A DNA stretch of 64,000 nt from Duganella sp. 1411 (GTDB lineage: Bacteria; Pseudomonadota; Gammaproteobacteria; Burkholderiales; Burkholderiaceae_D), in contig NZ_JAFICD010000001.1 in NCBI RefSeq assembly GCF_017833525.1, forward strand, positions 1-64,000, in the 5' to 3' direction. Position 1 is the stretch's first letter. Every line of letters starts with the position of its first letter. This document shows, piece by piece, positions 18,141-25,677 of this stretch. The notes beneath the pieces were generated by a model. It saw nothing but the letters and a program-made list of their open reading frames with translations. It was not told the DNA's origin and searched no databases. The position numbers and the translations under genes are program-made.

Positions 18141-18186
18141 TTTTGCATGGGAGACAGCATTTCCCTAAACATAACGATAAGGACAC

Positions 18187-20064
18187 ATGATGATCAATTC
18201 GACACAACGCAGTCTGATGAAATCCCTTTGCGCGGCAGGTTTGTTGAGCGCCCTGATGGCCGTGCCCGCGCATGCCGCGCTGAACGCGCCCGATACCTCG
18301 GTACAGATGTTCCGCTGGAAGTGGAACGACATCGCCAAGGAATGCACCAACTGGCTAGGTCCGCAGGGGTATGGCGCGGTGCAGGTGTCGCCGCCGACGG
18401 CGGCCGCCAGCCTTGGCACCTGGTGGGATGTCTACCAGCCGGTCAACTTCAATTCGCTCAAGAGTAATATGGGTACCGAGGCGGAGTTCCAGGCCATGGT
18501 CAACACCTGCCACGCGGCCAAGGTGCGCATCTACGCGGACGTGGTGGTGAACCATCTGGCGGCGGGCGCCGGCACCGCCACCGACGGTTCGACATGGAAT
18601 TCGACCTCGCTGACGTATCCCTTCTTCAGCGGCAGCGATTTTCATCCGGCGTGCGACATCGCCAGCGGCGACTACGGCTCGCCGGGTAACCGCAACAATG
18701 TGATGTTCTGCCGCCTGAGCGGCCTGCCGGACCTGAAGACCGAGGGCGCGTACGTGCAAGGCCAGGTGAAGACCTATCTGAACAAGTTGGTGGCGATGGG
18801 CGTGGACGGTCTGCGCTTCGACGCGGCCAAGCATATGCAGCCGTCCGATATCCAGGCCATCATGAGCGGCGTGACGCAGACCACCACGTCCGGCGAGCCG
18901 CTGTGGGTCACGCAGGAGGTCATCCCGGACAGCAATGTGGTCCGATCGAGCTACTTCCCGAGCGGTACGCTGAACGAGTTCCAGTACACGTACGCGATCA
19001 AGGCCGTCTTCCGCAACGAGAATGGCGCCAGCCTGTCGCAGATCCGCACCATCATGGGCACGCCGGGCAACTGGGGCGGCACCTGGGGCTTTGTGCCGAG
19101 CGAGAAGGCGACGGTCTTCGTCAACAACTGGGATACGGAGCGCAATGGCAGCTCGCTGGTGGCCAGTAATTACGTCTCCGGCGGCACCAACGACACGCAA
19201 GGCACCAAGCGCTACGACCTGGCCAATATCTTCATGCTGGCGTGGCCATACGGGGCGGCGCAGCTGCATTCGGGCTTCCGCTTCACCAGCTACGATCAGG
19301 GGCCGCCGAGCGCCAGCCCGTTCGACGCCAACGGCGCGCCGCTGATCAACCAGCAGTGGGACTTCATCCACCGCTGGAGCGACATCTCGAACATGGTCGC
19401 CTTCCGCTCGGTGACGTCGGGCCAGGGCGTCGACAACTTCACCAACGGCAGCGGCAACCAGATCGCCTTTGGCCGTGGCGCCAAAGGCTATGTCGCCATC
19501 AATAACGACAGCGCGGCGTGGAACGCGTCGCTGCAGACGCAGCTGCCCGCCGGGACTTACTGCAACGTCGTGCACGGGCTGCTGAACGCCGCCGGTACCG
19601 CCTGCACCAGCGACAGCGTGACCGTCGGCACCAATGGCGTGATCAGCGTGAGCATTCCCGGCAATGGCGGTTCGGTCGTGCCGGCGGTGGCGCTGCACAT
19701 CAATCAAAAGGTGGGCGGTGGCGGTGGCGGCGGCACGTGCACCACGGTGCCGGTGACCTTCCGCGTGGCGAATGCGAACACGGTGGTCGGGCAGAACGTC
19801 TACGTGGTCGGCAACCGCGCGGAGTTGGGCAATTGGGTGCAGGGCGCCAGCAACCAGCTGACCATCGAAGGCAGCGGCGCCAACGTGCCGTGGTCGCGCA
19901 CCTTCCAGCTGCCGCCGGCCACGGCGATCCAGTACAAGTTCATGAAGTACGGCGTGAGCACCGTGTGGGAGAGTAACCAGTCCACCGCCAGCGGCAACCG
20001 CGAGGCGACCACGCCGGCGTGCGGCGGTTCGCTGACCCTGGACGCGGGCAGCTTCAAGTTCTAA
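18187..20064 (+). CDS. Secreted alpha-amylase, GH13 with C-terminal CBM20
   Basis: A 625-residue exported starch-degrading enzyme with signal peptide to about residue 31 (AVPAHA). The GH13 motifs are clear: DVVVNHL (region I), GLRFDAAKHM with nucleophile Asp212, TQEVI with acid/base Glu244, and FVNNWDTE with Asp316. These fit the GH13_32-type bacterial/actinobacterial amylases. A Gly-rich linker (about residue 513-520) leads to a CBM20 starch-binding domain (VTFRVANANT..GQNVYVVG...LGNW, and W residues of the raw-starch sites). It hydrolyses internal alpha-1,4 bonds. Expression is probably regulated together with the divergent arabinanase through the TGTAG/CTACA repeats. ATG at 18190 is an equally possible start. 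Confidence 0.95.
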   Translation: MMINSTQRSLMKSLCAAGLLSALMAVPAHAALNAPDTSVQMFRWKWNDIAKECTNWLGPQGYGAVQVSPPTAAASLGTWWDVYQPVNFNSLKSNMGTEAEFQAMVNTCHAAKVRIYADVVVNHLAAGAGTATDGSTWNSTSLTYPFFSGSDFHPACDIASGDYGSPGNRNNVMFCRLSGLPDLKTEGAYVQGQVKTYLNKLVAMGVDGLRFDAAKHMQPSDIQAIMSGVTQTTTSGEPLWVTQEVIPDSNVVRSSYFPSGTLNEFQYTYAIKAVFRNENGASLSQIRTIMGTPGNWGGTWGFVPSEKATVFVNNWDTERNGSSLVASNYVSGGTNDTQGTKRYDLANIFMLAWPYGAAQLHSGFRFTSYDQGPPSASPFDANGAPLINQQWDFIHRWSDISNMVAFRSVTSGQGVDNFTNGSGNQIAFGRGAKGYVAINNDSAAWNASLQTQLPAGTYCNVVHGLLNAAGTACTSDSVTVGTNGVISVSIPGNGGSVVPAVALHINQKVGGGGGGGTCTTVPVTFRVANANTVVGQNVYVVGNRAELGNWVQGASNQLTIEGSGANVPWSRTFQLPPATAIQYKFMKYGVSTVWESNQSTASGNREATTPACGGSLTLDAGSFKF

Positions 20065-20068
20065 GCGC

Positions 20069-20398
20069 TTAGTGCACGCTGGCTGGAACCGCTTTTTCCT
20101 GCTGTACCAGGACGAACGGGCTGACGACGACCGCCCACAGGTCGGCGTTGGCTTCCAGCCAGGCCTGCGCCTGCTCGTCGCTGACCCGGGCGAGCAGGCC
20201 GGCGTTCATCCACTGGCTGATGTTGGCCTTGTCGTCGTGCGAGATGCGCACGGCGACATCGACCAGATCGAGCGAGTTGGCGATCCACACCACGTTGCCG
20301 GCGGCGAAATGCTTGAGCAGTTCGGTCCACGGCAGGCGCGCGGTTTCGCGGTTGACTTTGAGGCGCAGTTCGGTGTCGTTCTCAGGTTTGGTTTGCAT
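20069..20398 (-). CDS. DUF2288 family protein
   Basis: A 109-residue soluble protein with the DUF2288 pattern: ELRLKVNRETARLPWTELLKHFA.G.V..I...LDLVDVA and a following acidic helix around the pattern D.KA.I..W...G...R. The function of the family is unknown. It converges with the alpha-amylase gene and follows the RES/Xre pair by 3 bp on the same strand, so it may be read through from that operon. Confidence 0.8.
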   Translation of the reverse strand: MQTKPENDTELRLKVNRETARLPWTELLKHFAAGNVVWIANSLDLVDVAVRISHDDKANISQWMNAGLLARVSDEQAQAWLEANADLWAVVVSPFVLVQQEKAVPASVH

Positions 20399-20401
20399 AA
20401 T

Positions 20402-21091
20402 CTAGATAATCTCGATGGTCGGTTCGGGGCTGCCTTGCCACGTCAGCCGATAGGCCGCGCCTTTGCGCACGTTGCCCACCAGCGCGGGACGGAAGCAGGC
20501 CAGGTTGGTGCCGCCCGGGCGCCGCACGCTCGGGTAGATGATGCCCAGCGAGCCGCCGTCGAGCAGGCGTTCGGCCAGTATCTGCGAGTCGATATAGCTG
20601 TCCGGCGACAGGCAGCTGTCGTAGCGCGGCTGGCCGCGCAGATCGTGGAAGGTGGCGGTGAAGTCGGCCAGCATGCATTGATACTGCACGCTGTCGTCGA
20701 AGCGGTTGATCTCGGCGTATTCCACCGCCTTGTGGAAGCTCACTTCGGCCAGCGCGGTCTCGGCGTCGAAGGCGCAGTACCACGCGCCACGGCGGCTGTC
20801 GTTAAAGCGGCTGCCTTGCGGATGGGCGTAGGTGAAGGCGGCGTTGACGATGCGGAAGTTCGGCACGCCGAACACCAGTTCGTCGACGTTGATGCCGGCC
20901 GAGCCGCCGTTCTGCGTGCGCAGGCGCGCGTTGGTGGCGTTGTCAAGGTCGAACAGGTCGCGCAGCATGTCGTCGCTGTCGGCCAGCGGCGACAGCACGG
21001 AATCCTCCACGTCGGCGAACCGGGAAGGCAGCAAACGGCAAGTGTCGAACTGGCGCAGCGTGGTAAGGGGTGGAATCAGGCTGACCGGCAC
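20402..21091 (-). CDS. RES-domain toxin
   Basis: A 229-residue RES-domain protein, the toxin half of RES-Xre (MbcTA-like) type II systems. Characterised members degrade NAD+ (phosphorolysis or hydrolysis). The residues naming the domain are recognisable: Arg in GSRFND, Glu in TALAEVSFHKA, and the Ser in the GGSLGI.YPSVR region. It starts with GTG immediately after the antitoxin TAA (TAAGTG, no gap), so translation is coupled to the antitoxin and kept low. Confidence 0.88.
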   Translation of the reverse strand: MPVSLIPPLTTLRQFDTCRLLPSRFADVEDSVLSPLADSDDMLRDLFDLDNATNARLRTQNGGSAGINVDELVFGVPNFRIVNAAFTYAHPQGSRFNDSRRGAWYCAFDAETALAEVSFHKAVEYAEINRFDDSVQYQCMLADFTATFHDLRGQPRYDSCLSPDSYIDSQILAERLLDGGSLGIIYPSVRRPGGTNLACFRPALVGNVRKGAAYRLTWQGSPEPTIEII

Positions 21092-21529
21092 TTACAGTCC
21101 TCCGCGGCGCGCATCTAATAACTGACGCACGGTTTGCATCGCCAGCAGGCCGCCGCCCAGCATGTACGCCAGCGGCGTGCGGCCTTCAAAAATCTGGTTG
21201 TTGTTGGGCAGGTTGACCCATTCGTCGGCGAGTTTGTCGCCGTAGATGATGTGCAGCGCCTTGTAGATGCCCAGCAGGTAGGAGATGCGGGTGATGCAGT
21301 CCACCTCCAGCGTGCGTTCCGGGTTCTTTTTCCATTCGTATAAGGCGCTGCTCGATAGCCCGCCCAATAGCTGGCGGGCGTCCTCGTCGCGCACGTGCCA
21401 CGTGCCGACGAGCTTGAAAAAGCCTTTGAGGGCCGACTTGGACAACCGCTCGCGCTCGGCCTTGGCATTCAGGTCCACCAAGACGGTCGGCTCGAAGCGG
21501 CTGCGAGGGTAAGCATAGGTCAGATTCAT
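21092..21529 (-). CDS. Xre/MbcA/ParS-type antitoxin (DUF2384)
   Basis: A 145-residue antitoxin paired with the RES toxin downstream. The N-terminal half is a degenerate Xre-type helix-turn-helix (ALKGFFKLVGTW...EDARQLLGGLSSSALYEWKK). The C-terminal half is the toxin-binding domain with ISYLLGIYKALHIIYG, WVNLPNNNQIFEGRTPLAYML and GGLLAMQTVRQLLDARRGG, where the last residues normally plug the toxin's active site. Start 21529 is set by the GGAGG 7 bases upstream. A GGAGTA/TACTCC palindrome just upstream is a likely autoregulatory site. Confidence 0.88.
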   Translation of the reverse strand: MNLTYAYPRSRFEPTVLVDLNAKAERERLSKSALKGFFKLVGTWHVRDEDARQLLGGLSSSALYEWKKNPERTLEVDCITRISYLLGIYKALHIIYGDKLADEWVNLPNNNQIFEGRTPLAYMLGGGLLAMQTVRQLLDARRGGL

Positions 21530-21544
21530 AGATCCTCCGGTAAT

Positions 21545-21560
21545 GGAGTACTTATACTCC
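21545..21560. promoter_or_regulatory. Putative autoregulatory operator of the RES/Xre operon
   Basis: Perfect inverted repeat GGAGTA-CTTA-TACTCC, 15 bases upstream of the antitoxin start. Its position over the promoter fits repression by the antitoxin or toxin-antitoxin complex, as known for MbcTA-like pairs. Confidence 0.5.
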
Positions 21561-21884
21561 TTTTTCGGATGAATAGCAATCGGGGAGTGAATCGCGGGCC
21601 GCTCCCATCCGAGCGCGTTCGACCCGGACATCCTTACCAATCCGTAATGTATGCACGAAAGAAAACTATATTTTCAATACTAGACACGTAGCGATATAAG
21701 ATATGAAATTAACGGAATAAGCGGAATTATATTTGATGGTGTTGCAGCAATTTACAAGCGATACACTATGATGCAAAAAACAAGAGGGGGTGTGAGAATT
21801 TGAGAGAATTGCGATAAGTTCAGCTCGATAGTATGCCCTTCGGCGGGTCAGCGGACGCGCCGCGACGCCGACAGGGAGGAAAAA
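21561..21884. other. Intergenic region with promoter of the bacteriocin cluster
   Basis: About 320 bp, AT-rich in its middle, between the divergent toxin-antitoxin operon and the bacteriocin gene. A TATGAT at 21767-21772 could be a -10 element, with TTGCAG at 21742-21747 a poorly spaced -35 (19 bp). No other gene is seen. Confidence 0.35.
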
Positions 21885-22685
21885 TTGCGAGATTTGAATC
21901 TGGAAGAATTGGAGTTGATTGTGGGTACCGGTGATACCACGGGGATTGTTTCCATCCCCGTCACCGGCCATGCGCCGACCCCGCCATCCCCTCCACCGAT
22001 CACGATTCCACCGTGGGGGCCGCCGCCAGCGGTCCCTGAACCGCCGCCGCCACCACCACCGGAGCAGTGCGAAACCGCCCAGGCGGCACAGGATCGTGTC
22101 GACCAGAACAAGATCAAGACCGACGAAGGCTATACCAATCACGGTGTGCAGCCCACCAGCAAATCGGGCCTGACGATTGGCAATGGAATCGACCTGCAAT
22201 CGAAGGACGCCACATGGCTGGCCAACGCCAATATTTCAGATGCCTCGCAAAAGGTGCTGGCGCCGTTTGCCGGCGCCGCTCCGGCGGATGTGCCCGGCTT
22301 GCTAAGCAAGTACGGCTCGCCCGTGGTGCCGGACGCCGATCTGGCGCTGATGTACAACAAGGCGTACTCCGAGATCTATCAGCATGTCACCGCCTCCTAT
22401 AACGCGGCCTCCACCGCCTCCGGATTCGGCATTCCATTCACCCAGCTGCCCGCGGCGGCGCAGACGGCCATCATGGACCTGGGGTATCAGACGCCCAACC
22501 TGGCCAAGTATCCGAACTTCTGGAGCGATATCACCAGCGGCCAGTGGGATGCGGCGATCAACGAGTTGCGGAACTGGAGCGGTCCCGGCAACACCTCGCC
22601 CCGTAAATCGGAATTGGCGGATCTGCTGCAACAGGCCGTGAACGGGGGCTTGCTGCCCGGCGCGGCTTCCGGCAAATGCAACTAA
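21885..22685 (+). CDS. Bacteriocin-like muramidase with double-glycine-type leader and Pro-rich linker
   Basis: A 266-residue probable secreted lysozyme-type bacteriocin. Residues 1-16 (MRDLNLEELELIVGTG) match class II/microcin leaders such as that of colicin V (Leu4, Leu6, Glu8, Leu9, Val before a Gly pair), with GTG in place of GG. Residues 25-59 are an extreme proline-rich linker (PTPPSPPP, GPPP, PPPPPPP). From about residue 75 a T4-lysozyme/pesticin-like domain follows: DEG (Glu81, equivalent of T4 Glu11), LTIGNGIDL (Thr97, equivalent of T4 Thr26), then LPAAAQTAIMDLGYQ and WSDI.SGQWDAAINEL. An Asp matching T4 Asp20 is not obvious. The start is a TTG at 21885 with AGGGAGGA 5 bases upstream; no ATG fits. 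It would cut target peptidoglycan after export by the C39 transporter in the same cluster. Confidence 0.82.
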   Translation: MRDLNLEELELIVGTGDTTGIVSIPVTGHAPTPPSPPPITIPPWGPPPAVPEPPPPPPPEQCETAQAAQDRVDQNKIKTDEGYTNHGVQPTSKSGLTIGNGIDLQSKDATWLANANISDASQKVLAPFAGAAPADVPGLLSKYGSPVVPDADLALMYNKAYSEIYQHVTASYNAASTASGFGIPFTQLPAAAQTAIMDLGYQTPNLAKYPNFWSDITSGQWDAAINELRNWSGPGNTSPRKSELADLLQQAVNGGLLPGAASGKCN

Positions 22686-22697
22686 AGGAAAATCCAA

Positions 22698-23348
22698 ATG
22701 AAAAAAGTTAGTTTTGCCAGCCTGGCCACGGCCGCACTGATCGTGGCGTCCGCTCCCGCGACCGCCCAGACGGCCCCGGCGACGGAACCGGTAACCCAGG
22801 CCACCTACGTGCGTGACTGGACGGTCGACGGCACACGGGACCACCTGCTGTCGGCCGCCCAGCAGTTCTTCGGCCACGATAGCGCTTTTTATATTTCGCT
22901 GCCCCGCGAGGAAGCCAACAGCGAGCTGGTCGGCACACAGTTCGCCTATGCCTTCCACGGCATCCCGGAACCGGAAATCGATCTGGAAAGCGGGCATAAG
23001 CTGTTTGTCGGCGCCGATCCGGAATCGATCCGGGAAAAGGCGCTGGTGCTGACCGACGCCGATCGCTCAACCGTGCGCGCGCTGGCCATTTTGCATCGCA
23101 GTTGCGGCGGCAAGAAGCGCATGGATCCGCAAACCAGGAAAGCGACCACCTGCCCACGCGCGACCACGCTGACCTTTTTCGTGCACGACGGCGAGCGGCT
23201 GGAAGCGGCCGAACGCAAGGAGGTGACGAAATGGGTGCGTGCCGATGCGCGCCGCCACAACGAGAAGGTGAAAAAGCAGGCGCAGATCACCGACAGCAAC
23301 CTGGTCCAGGCGATCCACGTCGAAATCAGAAAAGTTCACAATCAATAA
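22698..23348 (+). CDS. Periplasmic protein, candidate immunity to the muramidase
   Basis: A 216-residue protein with a cleavable signal peptide (ATAALIVASAPATAQ). The mature part is charged, with a SCGGKKRMDP region and several Lys/Arg-rich helices near the C terminus. I recognise no family. It begins 12 bp after the bacteriocin gene with AAAGGAAAA as ribosome site, and its predicted periplasmic location is where a self-protecting inhibitor of a lysozyme must act (pesticin immunity Pim is also periplasmic). The immunity role is inferred from position and export only. Confidence 0.6.
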   Translation: MKKVSFASLATAALIVASAPATAQTAPATEPVTQATYVRDWTVDGTRDHLLSAAQQFFGHDSAFYISLPREEANSELVGTQFAYAFHGIPEPEIDLESGHKLFVGADPESIREKALVLTDADRSTVRALAILHRSCGGKKRMDPQTRKATTCPRATTLTFFVHDGERLEAAERKEVTKWVRADARRHNEKVKKQAQITDSNLVQAIHVEIRKVHNQ

Positions 23349-23368
23349 ATACCTCAAAAGGTTGATGC

Positions 23369-24100
23369 ATGCACATAGTTAATTCGCTGTTCTCGAAAGA
23401 ATACGATTTCGCAGCATCGACCGCTCCGCGCCTGGAGCTGATGATCGCCACGCTGCCGCGCGCCGGAAGCACCTACTTCTGTATCGAATTGTGGAAGACG
23501 GGGCTGCTGGGCGCGCCGCTGGAATACGCGAATTTCGGACTGGCCAAGGTCATGCGCGAGCGGTTGCCGGGCATCGAAGACCCGGTGGAATACTGGCGGC
23601 AGGTGCAGCGCTTGCGCACCGGCGGCAACGGCGTCTTCAGCTACAAGATGTTCATGAATATGTACCTGGACCATGGACGCCAATCGCCCGCCATGCTCAA
23701 GCGCTTCGCGCCGGACAAGGTGGTCTATCTGACGCGGCGCGACAAGGTGGCGCAGGCCATTTCCTATTCCAGGGCGATCAAGAGCAAGTCCTGGTTCGCC
23801 GGCACGGCGACCAAGGTCGCGCCCGAGTACGATCCGGCGCATGTGCGCATGAGCGAGCGCAGCATCCATCGCCAGGAGCGCTTCTGGGAGAAGGTGTTTC
23901 AATTAACGGAGACCACGGTGCTGCCCGTCGTCTATGAAGATTTCCTGGAGAACCCGGACGCGGTCAAGGCCAGGATCTGCGAATGGACCGGGCAGGCCAT
24001 CGATCCGGGAAAATACCTGGATATTCCCAATCTGAGCCGGCAGGCCGACGAAACCAGCGCCGCCTGGACCCGCCGCTATCTGCAGGACCGCCAGCCATGA
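23369..24100 (+). CDS. Stf0-like sulfotransferase
   Basis: A 243-residue cytoplasmic sulfotransferase that would move sulfate from PAPS to a hydroxyl acceptor. The 5'-phosphosulfate loop LPRAGSTYF (residues 29-37) and the 3'-phosphate-binding stretch VVYLTRRDKVAQAISYSRA are clear, as is VVYEDFLENP. Together they place it in the Stf0 family. The acceptor is unknown. Its place between a secreted bacteriocin and a C39 exporter, plus an APS kinase later in the cluster, suggests that it modifies the bacteriocin, as the tyrosine sulfotransferase RaxST does in the Xanthomonas raxX system. Its stop overlaps the next gene's start by 4 bases (ATGA). Confidence 0.85.
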   Translation: MHIVNSLFSKEYDFAASTAPRLELMIATLPRAGSTYFCIELWKTGLLGAPLEYANFGLAKVMRERLPGIEDPVEYWRQVQRLRTGGNGVFSYKMFMNMYLDHGRQSPAMLKRFAPDKVVYLTRRDKVAQAISYSRAIKSKSWFAGTATKVAPEYDPAHVRMSERSIHRQERFWEKVFQLTETTVLPVVYEDFLENPDAVKARICEWTGQAIDPGKYLDIPNLSRQADETSAAWTRRYLQDRQP

Positions 24101-24906
24101 CGCAGGCGGCGGCGCTGACGGTCAAGCAATTAAAGCCGATGACCTTGCCGGACGTGGCGCAGCTCTGCGCCACCAGCCGGGCGGCCACGCGGGCGATGGA
24201 GTCGGCCTACGCCGGCGCGTCGCCATCGCAGGACGCAGCCATCCTGCAATGGCTGGAAACGGACCCGGCCAACACGGGTAATTACGGTTGCCTCGACAGT
24301 CAAAGCCTGGTGCACGAACTGTCGGCCCATGCCATGCTGCGGCGCTGGCCCAGAAGCTACGACCGCCGCGGCATCGTCGAGCGGGAACTGTTTGCGCGGG
24401 CGCCGGCCGGGACGGCGCAGGCCTTGTTGGTCGACGGCTTGGACGGCTTCAAGGCCCTGCTATGCCGGCTCAGCGCCGACGCCGGCGGCGCCGCCGCCTT
24501 CCGCCGGCACCCGGTCAACAATGGCGTCGATGTGGCCGGCGCCATGGTGGTCTACCCGGATTACCGCGTGATCGATGAACAGCTGTCCCGCATCCTCGCC
24601 TTCCTGCGCACGCATGCGGACCGCCATCCCGCCTTCGCCGCCATCGTCGCCTATGCCAGCCTGTGCAATCTGCATCCGCTGCCGGATGGAAACGGGCGGC
24701 TGGCGCGCATGCTGTACAACCTGGTCATCCGCCGCGCGTTCCCGAACGCGTTCTACCTGCCGATCTACGAGCTCTCGGCGCTGTCGCAGATGGGGCTGAT
24801 CATCCGCCTGCGGCAGGCCGACTACCACGGTAAATGGCTGCCGCTGATCGCGATGCTGTCGGGCGCGGTGTGCCGATTCGCCGCGCAACAGCCCCGCCCG
24901 CGCTGA
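24097..24906 (+). CDS. Fic-domain protein (nucleotidyl/AMP transferase)
   Basis: A 269-residue cytoplasmic Fic protein. The active-site motif HPLPDGNGRLAR (residues 193-204) is intact, including catalytic His, the phosphate-binding GNGR and the last Arg, and an acidic Asp in the usual position. Fic enzymes transfer AMP or other phosphate-containing groups to Ser/Thr/Tyr of proteins. A clear (S/T)xxxE(G/N) inhibitory helix is not seen; SLVHELS at about 70 is the nearest match. ATG 24097 overlaps the sulfotransferase stop and gives the expected protein; a longer frame from 23983 would overlap too much. Within this cluster the target may be the bacteriocin or a cluster enzyme (inference). Confidence 0.85.
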   Translation: MTQAAALTVKQLKPMTLPDVAQLCATSRAATRAMESAYAGASPSQDAAILQWLETDPANTGNYGCLDSQSLVHELSAHAMLRRWPRSYDRRGIVERELFARAPAGTAQALLVDGLDGFKALLCRLSADAGGAAAFRRHPVNNGVDVAGAMVVYPDYRVIDEQLSRILAFLRTHADRHPAFAAIVAYASLCNLHPLPDGNGRLARMLYNLVIRRAFPNAFYLPIYELSALSQMGLIIRLRQADYHGKWLPLIAMLSGAVCRFAAQQPRPR

Positions 24907-24909
24907 ATC

Positions 24910-25665
24910 ATGGACAAAATAGACACCACGCTGAACACCGCTCGCGACGAACTGTTCCGCATCCAGGCGGCGCAGGCCGCGCAGCGTTTCCAGCAGCAAT
25001 TCCTGGCAAGGCAGACGTTTCGCCGCGTGGACCTGCTCATCATCGCCGCGCTGGCGCTGATCGGCGTCCTGGTGGCGATGGCCTGCCTGGTCCGCGTGCC
25101 GCGGCACCATGCCCTCCACGGCGTGATCCGTCCCGCCGCCGAGCCTTTGCTGGTCAGCCTGAGCGCGGCCGGCACGGCCAATTCGCGCCTGGTCCTGCGC
25201 GTGGTGGAGGGGCAGCAGGTGGCGCAGGGCGCCTTGCTGGGCGCCGTGGTCACGGATCGCGACGGCGAGGTGGCGACCGCCCGCGCGCCGGTGGCGGGCA
25301 CCGTCGCCCGCATCGACTGGGCCGAGGGCCACGCCAGCGCGGCGGCCGCGCGCATCACGCTCGAGCCGCTGTCGCCCGATTACGTGGCGCGCTACGAGCT
25401 GCCGCCCGAGCTCGGCCGTTTCGTCAGCCTCCATCAGAAGCTGCCGTTGGCGGCCGAGGCCGACGCGCGCGCGCTGTCCGGTGAAGTCGTCCGTGAATGG
25501 ACGGCGCCGGGACACGGCGGCCAGCCGGAGGTGCTCAACATCGCCGTCAAGATCCTGCCGGACGGCCAGCCCCTGCATCTGAGAAACGGCGCCGGGATCA
25601 CCGCCGTCGTCGATGAAACCAGGCTGCCGCTGATACGCATGCTGATGCCGGGCGCGGCCAGATAA
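24910..25665 (+). CDS. HlyD-like membrane-fusion protein of the bacteriocin exporter
   Basis: A 251-residue protein with a cytoplasmic N terminus, one TM helix (about residues 43-62, LLIIAALALIGVLVAMACLV) and a periplasmic part. The latter has lipoyl-like half-motifs (LRVVEGQQVAQGALLG, RAPVAGTVARIDWAEG) and beta-barrel segments, as in HlyD/CvaA/RaxA adaptors. It is short and lacks the long coiled coil of typical HlyD proteins, so contact to an outer-membrane TolC may be made differently. It starts 3 bp after the Fic gene and ends 12 bp before the exporter. Confidence 0.78.
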   Translation: MDKIDTTLNTARDELFRIQAAQAAQRFQQQFLARQTFRRVDLLIIAALALIGVLVAMACLVRVPRHHALHGVIRPAAEPLLVSLSAAGTANSRLVLRVVEGQQVAQGALLGAVVTDRDGEVATARAPVAGTVARIDWAEGHASAAAARITLEPLSPDYVARYELPPELGRFVSLHQKLPLAAEADARALSGEVVREWTAPGHGGQPEVLNIAVKILPDGQPLHLRNGAGITAVVDETRLPLIRMLMPGAAR

Positions 25666-25677
25666 CGGGACAAGCCG

